Notes: generated by a model not told the origin, from the sequence alone. 64,000 nucleotides of DNA from Paraburkholderia caribensis (GCF_002902945.1 NZ_CP026101.1:3596001-3660000), one strand, 5' to 3'. Numbered from the stretch's first letter, positions 1 to 9,428 are shown. Made by a program: numbers and translations.

Positions 1-83
1 AAAACCGCGCCGTTATACCGGTCATGAGATGCGCAATGACGCACGGTACTGGGTTCGAAGTCTCGCGATACGGGGTGACCAAA

Positions 84-242
84 ATGGAAAAATGGCTGGT
101 AGTGACGGGCGTCTGGATGCTGTTCGCCACGTGCATGGTGTTGTTCATCCGCGGCGCGACAGGCGGAGCGCGGCGTGAACTGGTGCCGATCGAAGTGCAC
201 GACGACGAGCGCGACGCGCAAGCGAAGTCGATTCGCGGCTAA
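84..242 (+). CDS. small single-pass membrane protein, function unknown
   Basis: A 52-residue protein. I place the start at the ATG at 84 because it begins MEKWLVVTG and leads straight into one hydrophobic segment (about residues 4-24), followed by a basic stretch and an acidic tail (VHDDERDAQ). A longer frame runs upstream to base 24 but adds a polar, non-membrane N-terminus. No family is recognised. The orientation of the tail (positive residues right after the hydrophobic segment) suggests the C-terminus is cytoplasmic. It is convergent with the exporter gene on the other strand. Function cannot be inferred. Confidence 0.5.
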   Translation: MEKWLVVTGVWMLFATCMVLFIRGATGGARRELVPIEVHDDERDAQAKSIRG

Positions 243-255
243 ACGCTTCGCGTGA

Positions 256-280
256 GAGGCGCGCGACAAGCACGCGCCTC
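256..280. repeat. inverted repeat after the small membrane protein gene
   Basis: Eight-base arms GAGGCGCG (256-263) and CGCGCCTC (273-280) separated by 9 bases, 14 bases after the stop codon of the small gene. There is no T-tract, so it is at best a weak or Rho-assisted transcript end. The rest of the stretch up to 532 shows nothing else. Confidence 0.35.
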
Positions 281-532
281 GATGACGCGGATGCCGTCAG
301 CGGATTCGTGCGAACCGGCGGCAGCTGTCGCGCGGCGCGACGAGCTGGTCGTGAATGAGGCACAAGCGGCTGTCGGAAACACTGGCGCCGAAGCCCGAAC
401 CGAATACAGCGAGGCCCGGAATGCTCTGCTCAAGCGAATGCCGATCGTCGGCGCGAAACCGGCAATCCGCGCAGCACGGCCGGCGTTCGCCGGGCTGCGC
501 GTCGACGGCGTCGTCGAGATCGGCGGGCGCGC

Positions 533-1957
533 TCACGAGCCCTGCCCCAAGCTATTCCAATACGGTGCGAACACGTGCGCGGACAGCGCGTAGCCGATGG
601 CGATATTGACGGCGACGCCGACCGTGAAGGCGATAAACGGCTTGATGCCCGTGGCAGCCAGTGAACGCACGCGCGTCGTCAGTCCGATGCTGAAGAAGCA
701 GAAGATGAACGCCCACGTGCGCAACGCGGTGATCGGCGCGACGAATTCCGGCGTCACCACCTTGCGGTAGTCAGCGAGCGAGTAATGGCTCGCGATCCAC
801 GTGACGAGCGCCGACGCAATCACGAAGCCGATCACGAACTTCGGAAAGCGCGCCCAGATTTCGCGCGCGTCGGCCTTTGCGGTCACACCGTTTTCGCTCG
901 ACTCCCAGCGCGTCGTCGCGACGATCGCGAGCAGGAACGCCCAGATGCCGATCCAGATGTCGCGGCCAACGACCTTCATCAGCGTGAACGCCTGAAGCGA
1001 CGCTTCGGGCGACCCCGCAATCGCGCCGCCCGCGTGCTTCGCGAAGTCGCCGTAGGCCTGGGCGGCGGCGATGCCAGCCGCGTCGGCGAATTCCGAGGTG
1101 CCGATCCATGCGCCCGCGACGGCCGTCGACAGTCCGAGCGAGCGCGATGCGAACGGCAATACGAAGATCATCACGATCGCCCACAGGATGACCAGCGTGA
1201 TCGCCACCGACGCATGCTCGCGTTTCGCGCGGACCGCGCCTGCAATGGCGATCGCCGCCGACACGCCACACACCGCGCCGCCGACGCCCAGCACCGCCGC
1301 GAAACGCTTGTCGAGCCCGAGCGCCTTCGCGGCGAAGAAGATCACGAAGAACGTGACGAGCGAAACAATGGTCGCTTGTCCGACGGCAACGGGGCCCGCC
1401 CAGACGAGCAGCGTGAACGGCAGCGTCGCGCCGAGCAGCACGATCCCCACCTTGATGTAAAACTCCACGCGCAATCCCGCCGAAAACCAGTCGGGCAGGC
1501 GGAACACATTCGAGATCAGCAAGCCAAGCGCAAGCGCGACGAGTGGCGGCTCGAGGTTGTACTTCGACGCATTGGCCCACGCGCCGACTTCGAAAATCAG
1601 CACCGACACGGCAAACAGGATCGCGAACGACGCCAGGAAATGTGCGATGCGCTGCTTGAGCACGCTCAGGCTGATACCGAACAGCACCGCAAACACGATG
1701 AATAGCGCGATGTAGTTCGGCAGATGCCTGACCAGGTCCTGCGCGGCCGCGCCGGGATCGGTCCATTTGGCGGGCGCCGTCGCGAGCCACTTGATGCTGC
1801 TGCCCGACGCGAACAGCGCCCATGCAACGACGATCACCAGCAGGCCGACCCACACGGCCCACCAGTCTTCCGTCGAAAAAAGTCCGCCGCCGCCTGTCGT
1901 GCTTGCCCGTCGCGAAGGCTGGGCGCCCGCCGGCAAGGTATGTCTCGTATCGCTCAT
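533..1957 (-). CDS. YeiH/UPF0324-family putative sulfate (anion) exporter
   Basis: A 474-residue integral membrane protein with about ten or more hydrophobic segments and a soluble, Gly/Ser-rich N-terminus of about 30 residues. It matches the YeiH / Cons_hypoth698 family: conserved glycine-rich transmembrane stretches, a VGGAVCGVSAA segment near the middle and a central GIVLLGATLPF block. Family members are annotated as putative sulfate exporters; the substrate is not shown by the sequence. The ATG at 1957 is the only good start. It stands alone, downstream of priA on the same strand with a 186-bp AT-rich gap that probably holds its own promoter. Confidence 0.8.
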   Translation of the reverse strand: MSDTRHTLPAGAQPSRRASTTGGGGLFSTEDWWAVWVGLLVIVVAWALFASGSSIKWLATAPAKWTDPGAAAQDLVRHLPNYIALFIVFAVLFGISLSVLKQRIAHFLASFAILFAVSVLIFEVGAWANASKYNLEPPLVALALGLLISNVFRLPDWFSAGLRVEFYIKVGIVLLGATLPFTLLVWAGPVAVGQATIVSLVTFFVIFFAAKALGLDKRFAAVLGVGGAVCGVSAAIAIAGAVRAKREHASVAITLVILWAIVMIFVLPFASRSLGLSTAVAGAWIGTSEFADAAGIAAAQAYGDFAKHAGGAIAGSPEASLQAFTLMKVVGRDIWIGIWAFLLAIVATTRWESSENGVTAKADAREIWARFPKFVIGFVIASALVTWIASHYSLADYRKVVTPEFVAPITALRTWAFIFCFFSIGLTTRVRSLAATGIKPFIAFTVGVAVNIAIGYALSAHVFAPYWNSLGQGS

Positions 1958-2143
1958 TGCTGTGCCCCGATCAAAGTTGGCGGCGCACGCGCTATCGATT
2001 GTTGTGATTCATGCGCCGATCCGGCGAAATATAGTCGAGCAATGTCGCGAAACGAAACGACCTTTCGTTTTATCGATATGACTTAAATGGATTTAACAGC
2101 AGATGCATGCAAAATGAAAGAAAACAGCTCGTGACGCAATTGA

Positions 2144-4402
2144 CTATATGTCGAGCGGATCGACCTCGATGCTCCAGCGCAGCACGCCTTTCACCGTGCG
2201 TAGCATGGGCTGCCAGCTGCGCAGCGTAGTCTGCAACGCCGCCCGCGACGCGCTTTCGAGCAGCAATTGCGCGCGATGCACATGCATCACCTTGACGATG
2301 GTGAGCGGCACAGCGTCGTAGACGGTCACGCGGCTCGCAGCAGGAATGTCGGCCAGCGACGCGGCCGCCTGTTGCAGGAAGGTCAGCGCGGCGTCCAGTG
2401 TGCGGCCTTCGGCGCGCAGCATCGCCTGATAGACGAAAGGCGGCAGATGCGCGTCGCGCCGCTCGGCCAGCGTCGAATTGGCGAAGCCGACGTAATCGTG
2501 GCGAGCCAGCGCGTGATACAGCGCGTGACGCGGATAGCGCGTTTGCACCAGCACTTCGCCGGGCAAACCGGCACGTCCCGCCCGGCCGCTCACCTGCATG
2601 AGTTGCGCGAAAAGGCGCTCGCTTGCGCGGAAGTCGTGGGAAAACAGCGCCGTGTCCGCGTTCAGCACGCCCACCAGCGACACCCGCCGGAAATCGTGCC
2701 CCTTCGCGATCATCTGGGTGCCGACGAGAATATCCACCTCGCCCGCGTGCACGTCCGAAAACAGCGCCTGAGCGCTGCCTTTGCGCCGTGTGCTGTCGGC
2801 ATCGATGCGTAGCACGCGCGCGCCCGGCACCGCGCCGGCAAGCGCTTCTTCGATGCGCTGCGTCCCCCGTCCGAGCGGCGCGATATCGACATTGCCGCAT
2901 TCCGGGCACGAGCGCGGAATACGCGACTCCCAGCCGCAGTGGTGACAGCGCAGCGCGCGCTCTGGCTTGTGCAGCACGACGTAGGCGCTGCATCGCGGGC
3001 AGCCCGCGACCCAGCCGCACGCGTCGCACGCCAGTTGCGGCGCGTAGCCGCGACGGTTGAGGAACACGAGACTCTGTTCGCTGCGCGCAAGGCGCGCCTT
3101 CAGCGCCGCTATCAGCGGCCCCGACAAGCCCTCCACCGAAGCGCGTCCGCGCCGCCGCTCCTCTTCGAGATCGACAAGATGGACGGTTGGCAGCACTGCG
3201 TCGGCCACGGCGCGGCGCGATAACGTGAGCCGCGTGTAGCGTCCTTGCTCGACCTGCCACCAGCTTTCCAGCGACGGCGTCGCCGAGCCGAGCACCACGG
3301 GCACGCCGAGTTGCTTCGCTCGCCAGATGGCGAGATCGCGCGCGGAATAGCGCAAGCCTTCCTGCTGCTTGTATGCCGGGTCGTGTTCCTCGTCGACGAC
3401 GATGATGGCCAGATGCGGCAACGACGCCAGCACGGCGAGCCGCGTGCCCAGCACGATGCGCGCGCGCCCGGTGTGCGCGGCAAACCAGTTGCGGGCGCGC
3501 TCGCCCTCGGCAAGACCGCTGTGCAGCGTGACGATTTCGCTATCGTCCATCGACGCGAAGCGGGCGCGGAACGCCGCCTCGAATTGCGGCGTCAGGTTGA
3601 TCTCGGGAACGAGGACGAGCGCCTGCGCCTGGGGGTTGATCGCCAGCAGTGCGGCCAGCGCGCGCAGATAAACCTCCGTCTTGCCGCTGCCCGTCACGCC
3701 ATGCAACAGGAACGGCGCGAAGGCTCGCGCGTCGCGGATCGCTTCGACCGCGGCCGTCTGCTCGTCCGTGAGCGTCGGCAATGTTGCGCTGCGCGGCGTG
3801 TGATCCCGCGACAGGCTGTGCGCGGCGGGATCGACTATTTCGAGCGCGACCCACCCTTCGGCTTGCCACGCTTCGAGCGTCGCGATGGCCTTTGCGTGCA
3901 ACGCACGGGCTTCCGCAGCGGGCAGCGTGTCGGCGTCCGCGAGCGCGGCCGCAAGACGGCGCAACGCAGTGGCGCGCGCCGGGAGCGCGTCGGGCAGCGC
4001 GGCGCGCCCTGCGGGCAACAGACGATAGCGCTCCTCGGGAACGAAAAGCCGCGTCCAGCGTGCCGCATCGCGCAATGCCTGGGGAAGCGCCGGCAGCGCA
4101 ACTTCACCGATGCCGCGCTGGTAGTAATCGGCGGCGAACTGCGTGAGTTGCAGCCAGTGCTCAGAAAGCGGCGGGCAAGCAGCGCAGACGCTATGGACGG
4201 ACTTGAGGCGGTCGGCAGGCACGTCGCTGTGAGCCGTCACTTCCATGACGAGGCCTACGACATGCCGCTTGCCGAACGGCACGCTGACGAGCATGCCCGG
4301 CGCTGGCGCCAGTGAGGCGTCACAGCGGTAGTCGAACAGCGTCGGCAGGGGATGATCGAGCGCGACGCGGACGTAGGTGCCCGTCAGATCGACGACCCGC
4401 AT
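2144..4402 (-). CDS. priA: primosomal protein N' (replication restart helicase PriA)
   Basis: Superfamily 2 3'-5' DNA helicase that reloads the replisome at stalled forks. The protein (752 residues from the ATG at 4402) has the N-terminal PriA DNA-binding domain, a Walker A loop GVTGSGKTE near residue 235-243, a DEEH Walker B box, and the PriA zinc-binding insertion with eight cysteines arranged as CDACGW, CPRC, CHHCGW and CPEC in the helicase core. It ends with the usual PriA C-terminal domain. A GTG two codons upstream is a possible alternative start. The promoter region contains two DnaA-box-like sequences. Confidence 0.95.
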   Translation of the reverse strand: MRVVDLTGTYVRVALDHPLPTLFDYRCDASLAPAPGMLVSVPFGKRHVVGLVMEVTAHSDVPADRLKSVHSVCAACPPLSEHWLQLTQFAADYYQRGIGEVALPALPQALRDAARWTRLFVPEERYRLLPAGRAALPDALPARATALRRLAAALADADTLPAAEARALHAKAIATLEAWQAEGWVALEIVDPAAHSLSRDHTPRSATLPTLTDEQTAAVEAIRDARAFAPFLLHGVTGSGKTEVYLRALAALLAINPQAQALVLVPEINLTPQFEAAFRARFASMDDSEIVTLHSGLAEGERARNWFAAHTGRARIVLGTRLAVLASLPHLAIIVVDEEHDPAYKQQEGLRYSARDLAIWRAKQLGVPVVLGSATPSLESWWQVEQGRYTRLTLSRRAVADAVLPTVHLVDLEEERRRGRASVEGLSGPLIAALKARLARSEQSLVFLNRRGYAPQLACDACGWVAGCPRCSAYVVLHKPERALRCHHCGWESRIPRSCPECGNVDIAPLGRGTQRIEEALAGAVPGARVLRIDADSTRRKGSAQALFSDVHAGEVDILVGTQMIAKGHDFRRVSLVGVLNADTALFSHDFRASERLFAQLMQVSGRAGRAGLPGEVLVQTRYPRHALYHALARHDYVGFANSTLAERRDAHLPPFVYQAMLRAEGRTLDAALTFLQQAAASLADIPAASRVTVYDAVPLTIVKVMHVHRAQLLLESASRAALQTTLRSWQPMLRTVKGVLRWSIEVDPLDI

Positions 4403-4408
4403 AGGCAC

Positions 4409-4848
4409 CGTTCGCAGGCAAAGTTATTCACAGGCCGAGAGCCGCTGTCGACACACTTAAAGTAAAACTTCAATTTCGGCGCTAAGTTTTGATTTTGCAT
4501 CGACAATTGCGCCCGACCTCGCCTGCCTGTGGATAACTTTGTTGAGAACTTGAACCGGATGCCCCGCAAGGGCCGTGGTACGGGCCTCTGTGTGGGATAA
4601 CGCACATTAGTCTTAAGAACCCCGAAACCCTTGTCGCTCAAGGCCTTCAACAGAATTCCGCGTACTTTTCAAGACGGCTGCCACGATCGATCCCTCTACC
4701 GCGCCGCAACGTGACAAGTGTGCATAAGTCAAGTCTTGACAACGCTAAGAGGGCCTCGGGGCGGACTTTGGAACGCTATTTTCCCCTCAGACCGAGAGAC
4801 CGCTTCGTTGCATCGCAACAAAAACGTCACAATCCGGGGGCGATACCT
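4409..4848. promoter_or_regulatory. priA upstream region with two DnaA boxes and an inverted repeat
   Basis: A 440-bp gene-free stretch between hemE and priA, more AT-rich than its surroundings. It carries TTATTCACA at 4424-4432 and a perfect TTATCCACA on the minus strand at 4528-4536, both matching the DnaA-box consensus TTWTNCACA. A perfect inverted repeat GTCAAG-T-CTTGAC lies at 4728-4740. The two boxes sit just upstream of priA and could couple its expression to DnaA. No convincing reading frame is present. Confidence 0.5.
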
Positions 4849-5952
4849 TCACGCCTTGGCGCCGCCACCCACTGACCGCAGCGTGCGGCTATGCCGATGC
4901 ACTTCGTCGACCAGTTCGGCAACGTTCTCGGGCGGCGTGAACTGCGAAATACCATGCCCAAGATTGAAGACGTGGCCGGGGAAATTACCGAAGCTGTCGA
5001 GCACCGCGCGCGCTTCGATGCGGATCGTCGACGGCGGCGCGAACAGTACGGACGGATCGATGTTGCCCTGTAACGCCACCTTGCCACCGACGCGCTCGCG
5101 CGCCTTGCCCAGATTGACCGTCCAGTCGAGCCCGACAGCATCGACGCCCGTAGCCGCGATCTCTTCGAGCCACAGGCCGCCGCCCTTCGTGAAGGTGATC
5201 ACCGGCACGCGGTTGCCGTCGTGCTCGCGCTTCAACTGGCTCACGACCTGCTGGATGTAGTGCAGCGAGAAGCGCTGATAGATGCCGTCGGCGAGTGCAC
5301 CGCCCCACGTGTCGAAAATCATCACGGCTTGCGCGCCTGCTTCGATCTGCGCGTTCAGATAGGCCGCAACAGCCTTCGCGTTGACGTCCAGGATGCGATG
5401 CATCAGGTCCGGACGGGCATACAGCATCGACTTCACAGTGCGGAAGTCGTCGGAGCCGCCGCCTTCGACCATGTAGCACGCGAGCGTCCACGGGCTGCCC
5501 GAGAAGCCGATCAGCGGCACGCGCTGACGGCCTTGAGCGTCGGTGAGCGCGGTGCGGATCTGGCGCACGGCATCGGTGACATAACGCAACGTGCTGTCGA
5601 TATCGGGCACGGCCAGACGCGCGACGTCCTCCTCGGTGCGCACCGGACGCGCAAACTTCGGCCCCTCGCCGACCTGGAAATCGAGGCCGAGGCCCATTGC
5701 GTCCGGGATGGTCAGGATGTCGGAGAAAAGAATCGCGGCGTCGAGCGGATAGCGTTCGAGCGGTTGCAGCGTGACTTCCGTTGCGTAATCGGGATTTTTC
5801 GCGAGCCCGAGGAAACTGCCCGCCCGGCCACGCGTCGCGTTGTACTCCGGCAGATATCGCCCGGCCTGGCGCATCAGCCAGATCGGCGTGTACTCGGTCG
5901 GCTGGCGCAATAACGCGCGCAGGAAGGTGTCGTTGAGGAGGTTATGGGCCAC
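4849..5952 (-). CDS. hemE: uroporphyrinogen decarboxylase
   Basis: Cytoplasmic heme-pathway enzyme that decarboxylates the four acetate side chains of uroporphyrinogen III to give coproporphyrinogen III. The family signature PIWLMRQAGRYLPEY occurs close to the N-terminus, and the second signature region with GFSGSPWTLACYMVEG is in the middle, so the sequence is clearly HemE. I choose the GTG at 5952 (367 residues, beginning VAHNLLNDTFL) because it corresponds to the usual N-terminus; an upstream TTG at 5973 would add seven residues. It is divergent from the pheC-like gene. Confidence 0.95.
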   Translation of the reverse strand: MAHNLLNDTFLRALLRQPTEYTPIWLMRQAGRYLPEYNATRGRAGSFLGLAKNPDYATEVTLQPLERYPLDAAILFSDILTIPDAMGLGLDFQVGEGPKFARPVRTEEDVARLAVPDIDSTLRYVTDAVRQIRTALTDAQGRQRVPLIGFSGSPWTLACYMVEGGGSDDFRTVKSMLYARPDLMHRILDVNAKAVAAYLNAQIEAGAQAVMIFDTWGGALADGIYQRFSLHYIQQVVSQLKREHDGNRVPVITFTKGGGLWLEEIAATGVDAVGLDWTVNLGKARERVGGKVALQGNIDPSVLFAPPSTIRIEARAVLDSFGNFPGHVFNLGHGISQFTPPENVAELVDEVHRHSRTLRSVGGGAKA

Positions 5953-6124
5953 GGCGCTCGCGACTGAAGGCAAAGGGGCATTTTAACCGCTGAGCGCCCG
6001 ACGCCGCCTCCGTAATCCTGGCAATTGATGTTTGTCCTATGCCTTCCGGTCGATGGTCACCGGTAGTTGTGCGGTCTATGATCGATTCCGTAGCACCCAC
6101 ATAGATAACGATAAAGGAGACTCA

Positions 6125-6907
6125 ATGAAGAAAGCTACGTTGGCCCTGCTTGCCGCCCTATGCTGTGCCGGCGCGGTCCAGGCGCAAAGTGTCGCACCTG
6201 CGGCGGCGTCGCGGCTCGACGAGATTCTCGCGCGCGGCACGATGCGAGCGTGCACGACGGGCGACTACAAGCCTTACTCGTTCTACAAGCAGGACGGCCA
6301 GTTCGAAGGCATCGACATCGACATGGCCGAGTCGCTGGCGAAATCGCTCGGGGTCAAGGCGGAGTTCGTGAAAACGTCATGGTCGAACCTGATGACTGAC
6401 TTCGTTGCGAAGTGCGATGTCGCCGTCGGCGGCGTGTCGACGACACTCGACCGGCAAAAGCGGGCGTTCTACACGGCCGCGTATCAGGTGGACGGAAAGT
6501 CGCCCATCGTGCGTTGCGAGGACGTCGACAAGTACCAGACGGTTGGGCAGATCGATCAGCCGTCCACTCGGGTGATCTTTAATCCGGGCGGCACCAATGA
6601 GCGGTTCGCGAAGCAGTTCCTCCCGCATGCAACCCAGGTTGTTTATCCGGACAACGTGACGATCTTCAAGCAGATTCTCGCGGGCAAGGCGGACGTGATG
6701 GTGACGGACGCGTCTGAGACGCTGTTGCAGCAGAAGCTCAATCCCGGGTTGTGCTCGGTGCATCCTGACAAGCCGTTCCAGTACGGAGAAAAAGCATGGC
6801 TGGTGCCGCGCGGCGATGTAGTGTTCCAGCAGTATGTCGACCAGTGGTTGCACCTCGCGCGCGCGTCGGGGGAATACCAGTCCATATCCGACAAGTGGCT
6901 GAAATGA
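6125..6907 (+). CDS. pheC: periplasmic cyclohexadienyl (prephenate/arogenate) dehydratase, PheC-like
   Basis: A 260-residue exported protein of the solute-binding-protein fold: Lys-rich start, hydrophobic core and likely cleavage after AVQAQ near residue 21. The ATG at 6125 follows AAAGGAGA at good spacing. Several blocks match, from memory, Pseudomonas aeruginosa PheC: TTGDYKP at 44-50, SWSNLM at 85-90, IDQP at 143-146, NPGGTNERFA at 153-162, PDNVTIF at 175-181, and TDASE ending in Glu198. That Glu aligns with the catalytic general acid (Glu173) of the enzyme and is not typical of transport receptors. No transporter genes are adjacent. The likely reaction is prephenate to phenylpyruvate (or arogenate to phenylalanine) in the periplasm. 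An amino acid receptor remains the alternative. Confidence 0.8.
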   Translation: MKKATLALLAALCCAGAVQAQSVAPAAASRLDEILARGTMRACTTGDYKPYSFYKQDGQFEGIDIDMAESLAKSLGVKAEFVKTSWSNLMTDFVAKCDVAVGGVSTTLDRQKRAFYTAAYQVDGKSPIVRCEDVDKYQTVGQIDQPSTRVIFNPGGTNERFAKQFLPHATQVVYPDNVTIFKQILAGKADVMVTDASETLLQQKLNPGLCSVHPDKPFQYGEKAWLVPRGDVVFQQYVDQWLHLARASGEYQSISDKWLK

Positions 6908-6927
6908 CGCCGAGATTGTGACGGCCG

Positions 6928-6965
6928 AGGCAGTCGCATTTACCGATCGGTACGAGCGACTGCCT
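6928..6965 (+). terminator. stem-loop after the pheC-like gene
   Basis: Ten-base perfect arms AGGCAGTCGC (6928-6937) and GCGACTGCCT (6956-6965) lie 20 bases after the pheC stop codon. The loop itself holds the palindrome ACCGATCGGT. No T-run follows, so it may end the transcript with Rho or protect the 3' end. Confidence 0.45.
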
Positions 6966-7543
6966 GCCAATCAGCGTGGCGCAGTTATGTCATCGCGAGG
7001 CAGCCGACAAGTCCCGTCAGGACGGTCGGTGATTGCTGTGATGCAGCATTCTTCACGGTGCGTGGCAAACGGCGGTTTCAAACAGGTACTCACGTGATCC
7101 GTATGAGCATTCCACTTCAAAGCCTTGCATGGCTGGAGTGGATGGACGTGAGGGGACCAGAACCGGATAGCGCAGCGCAGTATCCGTTTCGAACGACCGA
7201 GCGAAAGGCGAGGCAGCGGACTCGAAAGGTATCGGCAATATTTGCCGAACCGGCGTTCCGATACTGCAATAAATCCTGCAACGCCTTATCTGGCGGGCGT
7301 TACAACCTGAAACACTTTGTTACCGCGCGAGCCGGGTAATTCGCCCACAATGCCTTTCACGGGATCAGCACGGATGCGGCCGGGCGGTAGTGTCTTTGTA
7401 CACATCTTCCTGGGCGGTCGGCGGAAAAGCGCCGAAGCTCTTCACAGGGGCATCTCTGCTGGAATCGTGATCGGCGTCGATCGCGCTGAGTAGTCGGTTC
7501 CTCCAATGGTCTCCTCGCGCTAACCCCGTAGCGTGTGGTTTTT
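6966..7543. other. gene-free stretch, no supportable coding region
   Basis: Short frames exist on both strands but none has a credible ribosome-binding site or family signature. Small dyads are visible, for example CGGCAA-TAT-TTGCCG near 7238. The stretch ends in a strong plus-strand terminator, which makes a small RNA possible. Confidence 0.3.
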
Positions 7544-7570
7544 AGCGGGCTCCAGGCCCGCTTTTTTTTT
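7544..7570 (+). terminator. intrinsic terminator with no obvious upstream gene
   Basis: Arms AGCGGGC (7544-7550) and GCCCGCT (7556-7562) with a 5-base loop, followed by eight further T residues. It points rightward, while the nearest plus-strand gene ends about 640 bases upstream behind another stem-loop. Confidence 0.75.
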
Positions 7571-7638
7571 GCCCTGCCAAACGTTTGCGCGTCATCAAGC
7601 TTCTCTGCGCGAGCGGGCACTTGTCCTCAAAGCAAAAC

Positions 7639-7675
7639 GCCGCGTGCCCTGCACACGGCGTTTTTGCTTTTCTGC
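7639..7675 (-). terminator. terminator of the acyl-CoA synthetase gene
   Basis: A GC-rich hairpin with arms containing AACGCCG / CGGCGTT, flanked by A/T runs on both sides, lies about 25-55 bases beyond the stop codon of the leftward acyl-CoA synthetase gene. Boundaries are approximate. Confidence 0.6.
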
Positions 7676-7697
7676 TTTGCGGTACGCCTGTGCTACG

Positions 7698-9428
7698 TCA
7701 GGCGGTCTTGTCTTCTTTCAAGCGAAGCTCGTCGATCATCCGTTCGCGCATCACGAATTTCTGAACCTTGCCCGTCACTGTCATCGGAAGCTCGTCGACA
7801 AAGCGGATGTACTTCGGAATCTTGTAGTGCGCGATCTGGCCGCGGCAAAATTCCTGCACTTCTTCGGCCGTAAGATGCTCCCCCGTGCGCACGACGATCC
7901 ACGCGCACACTTCCTCTCCGTACTTCGGATCCGGCACGCCGAACACCTGTGCGCTCTGAATCTTCGGGTGGCGGAACAGAAACTCCTCGATTTCGCGTGG
8001 GTAGATGTTCTCGCCGCCGCGAATCAACATGTCCTTCAGACGGCCGACGATATTGCAGTAGCCCTCGGCGTCGATCGTCGCCAGGTCGCCGGTGTGCATC
8101 CAGCCGTCGACAACGCTTTCCCGCGTCTTCGCTTCGTCGCCCCAATAACCGTTCATTACCGAATAGCCGCGTGTGCACAGCTCGCCCGTTTCGCCCACGG
8201 GCACGATATTGCCGAGCGCGTCGACCACCTTCACTTCCAGATGCGGCTGAATCCGGCCGACCGTTGTCGTCCGTTTGTCCAGGGGATCAGTCGTCGAGCT
8301 CTGGAACGACACCGGACTGGTCTCAGTCATCCCGTAGGCGATCGTGATTTCATCCAGGTGCATCTGCGACACGACGCGTTTCATCGTTTCAATCGGGCAA
8401 GGCGAGCCTGCCATGATGCCCGTGCGGAGACGCGTGAGATCGAAAGTCCGGAAGTCCGGATGATCCAGCTCGGCAATGAACATGGTCGGTACGCCATGCA
8501 ACGCCGTGCACTTTTCCTCGGCGACGGCTTTGAGCGTCGCACCGGGATCGAACGCCTCGCCGGGGAATACCATCGCGGCTCCGACCGAAACGCACGCCAG
8601 CACCGCAAGCACCATCCCGAAGCAGTGGTACAGCGGTACCGGGATGCACAGAGAATCCTGCTCGGTGAGCCGCATTGCCATCGCGATATATCGTGCGTTA
8701 TTCACGACGTTCCGGTGCGTCAGCGTCGCGCCTTTCGGATTTCCCGTCGTGCCGCTCGTGAACTGGATGTTGATCGGCTCATTCGCGTTGAGCGTGGCGC
8801 CGATCGCGTCGAGTCTTGCCGGATCGAATGACGCGCGCCCCCGTTCGATGACATCCGAGAACGTCAGCATGCCGGGTGTCTCGGTGTCGCACATCCGGAT
8901 CACCATGCGTAAGTCGGGGAGCCGTGCTGCGCGCAAATCTCCGGGTGCGGCCGACGCCAGTTCGGGTGCCAACTCCTGCAGCATCTGCAGATACATCGAC
9001 GACTTGAACTTCTCCGCCGAAATGATCGCCTTGCAGCCGACCTTGTTTAACGCGTACTCAAGTTCGGCCAGACGATAAGCGGGGTTGATATTGACGAGCA
9101 CGGCGCCGATACGCGCCGTCGCAAATTGCGTCATCAGCCACTCGACGCGGTTCGGTGACCAGATGCCGACGCGGTCGCCCTTCTGGATGCCGAGCTCCAG
9201 CAATCCCGCTGCCAAAACGTCGACTTCTTGCTGAAATTCCTGCCAACTCCAGCGAATCTCCTGCTCACGGAACACCACAGCCGGCCGCTCGGGGAAACGC
9301 CGTGCCGTATCGACAAGAAACTGTCCGACCGTCGATTCGCTCAGTGGTACGTCAGTCGAACCCCGCACGTACGACAGCCCGTCTTTCGGTTCGATGACTG
9401 CGTCCACTCCCGCCGCTTGCGTTGCCAT
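7698..9428 (-). CDS. AMP-forming acyl-CoA synthetase (fatty acid--CoA ligase family)
   Basis: A 576-residue member of the ANL adenylating superfamily that activates a carboxylic acid to its AMP ester and then to the CoA thioester. The AMP-binding signature FTSGTTGNPKGATLTH is at about residues 223-238, YGMTETSP is present, GEL-type and TGDLA motifs follow, and the C-terminal lid ends with the TGKVQKF catalytic-lysine motif. The start at 9428 follows GGAGA at good distance and replaces a longer frame with a poor N-terminus. Substrate chain length cannot be read from the sequence; medium- or long-chain fatty acids are likely. It follows the atp terminator and is probably transcribed separately. 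Confidence 0.85.
   Translation of the reverse strand: MATQAAGVDAVIEPKDGLSYVRGSTDVPLSESTVGQFLVDTARRFPERPAVVFREQEIRWSWQEFQQEVDVLAAGLLELGIQKGDRVGIWSPNRVEWLMTQFATARIGAVLVNINPAYRLAELEYALNKVGCKAIISAEKFKSSMYLQMLQELAPELASAAPGDLRAARLPDLRMVIRMCDTETPGMLTFSDVIERGRASFDPARLDAIGATLNANEPINIQFTSGTTGNPKGATLTHRNVVNNARYIAMAMRLTEQDSLCIPVPLYHCFGMVLAVLACVSVGAAMVFPGEAFDPGATLKAVAEEKCTALHGVPTMFIAELDHPDFRTFDLTRLRTGIMAGSPCPIETMKRVVSQMHLDEITIAYGMTETSPVSFQSSTTDPLDKRTTTVGRIQPHLEVKVVDALGNIVPVGETGELCTRGYSVMNGYWGDEAKTRESVVDGWMHTGDLATIDAEGYCNIVGRLKDMLIRGGENIYPREIEEFLFRHPKIQSAQVFGVPDPKYGEEVCAWIVVRTGEHLTAEEVQEFCRGQIAHYKIPKYIRFVDELPMTVTGKVQKFVMRERMIDELRLKEDKTA

Noticed and set aside
40..80. GGTTCGAA-like sequence resembling a tRNA T-arm near the window start
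   Set aside because: The flanking bases do not pair as a T-stem and no acceptor, D-arm or anticodon arm could be placed.
2070..3260. A long alternative minus-strand frame through the priA 3' half
   Set aside because: It is another register over priA, whose helicase and zinc motifs are unambiguous.
7053..7339. Short frames on both strands after pheC
   Set aside because: They overlap each other, lack start signals and match no known protein type, so the stretch is left as non-coding.
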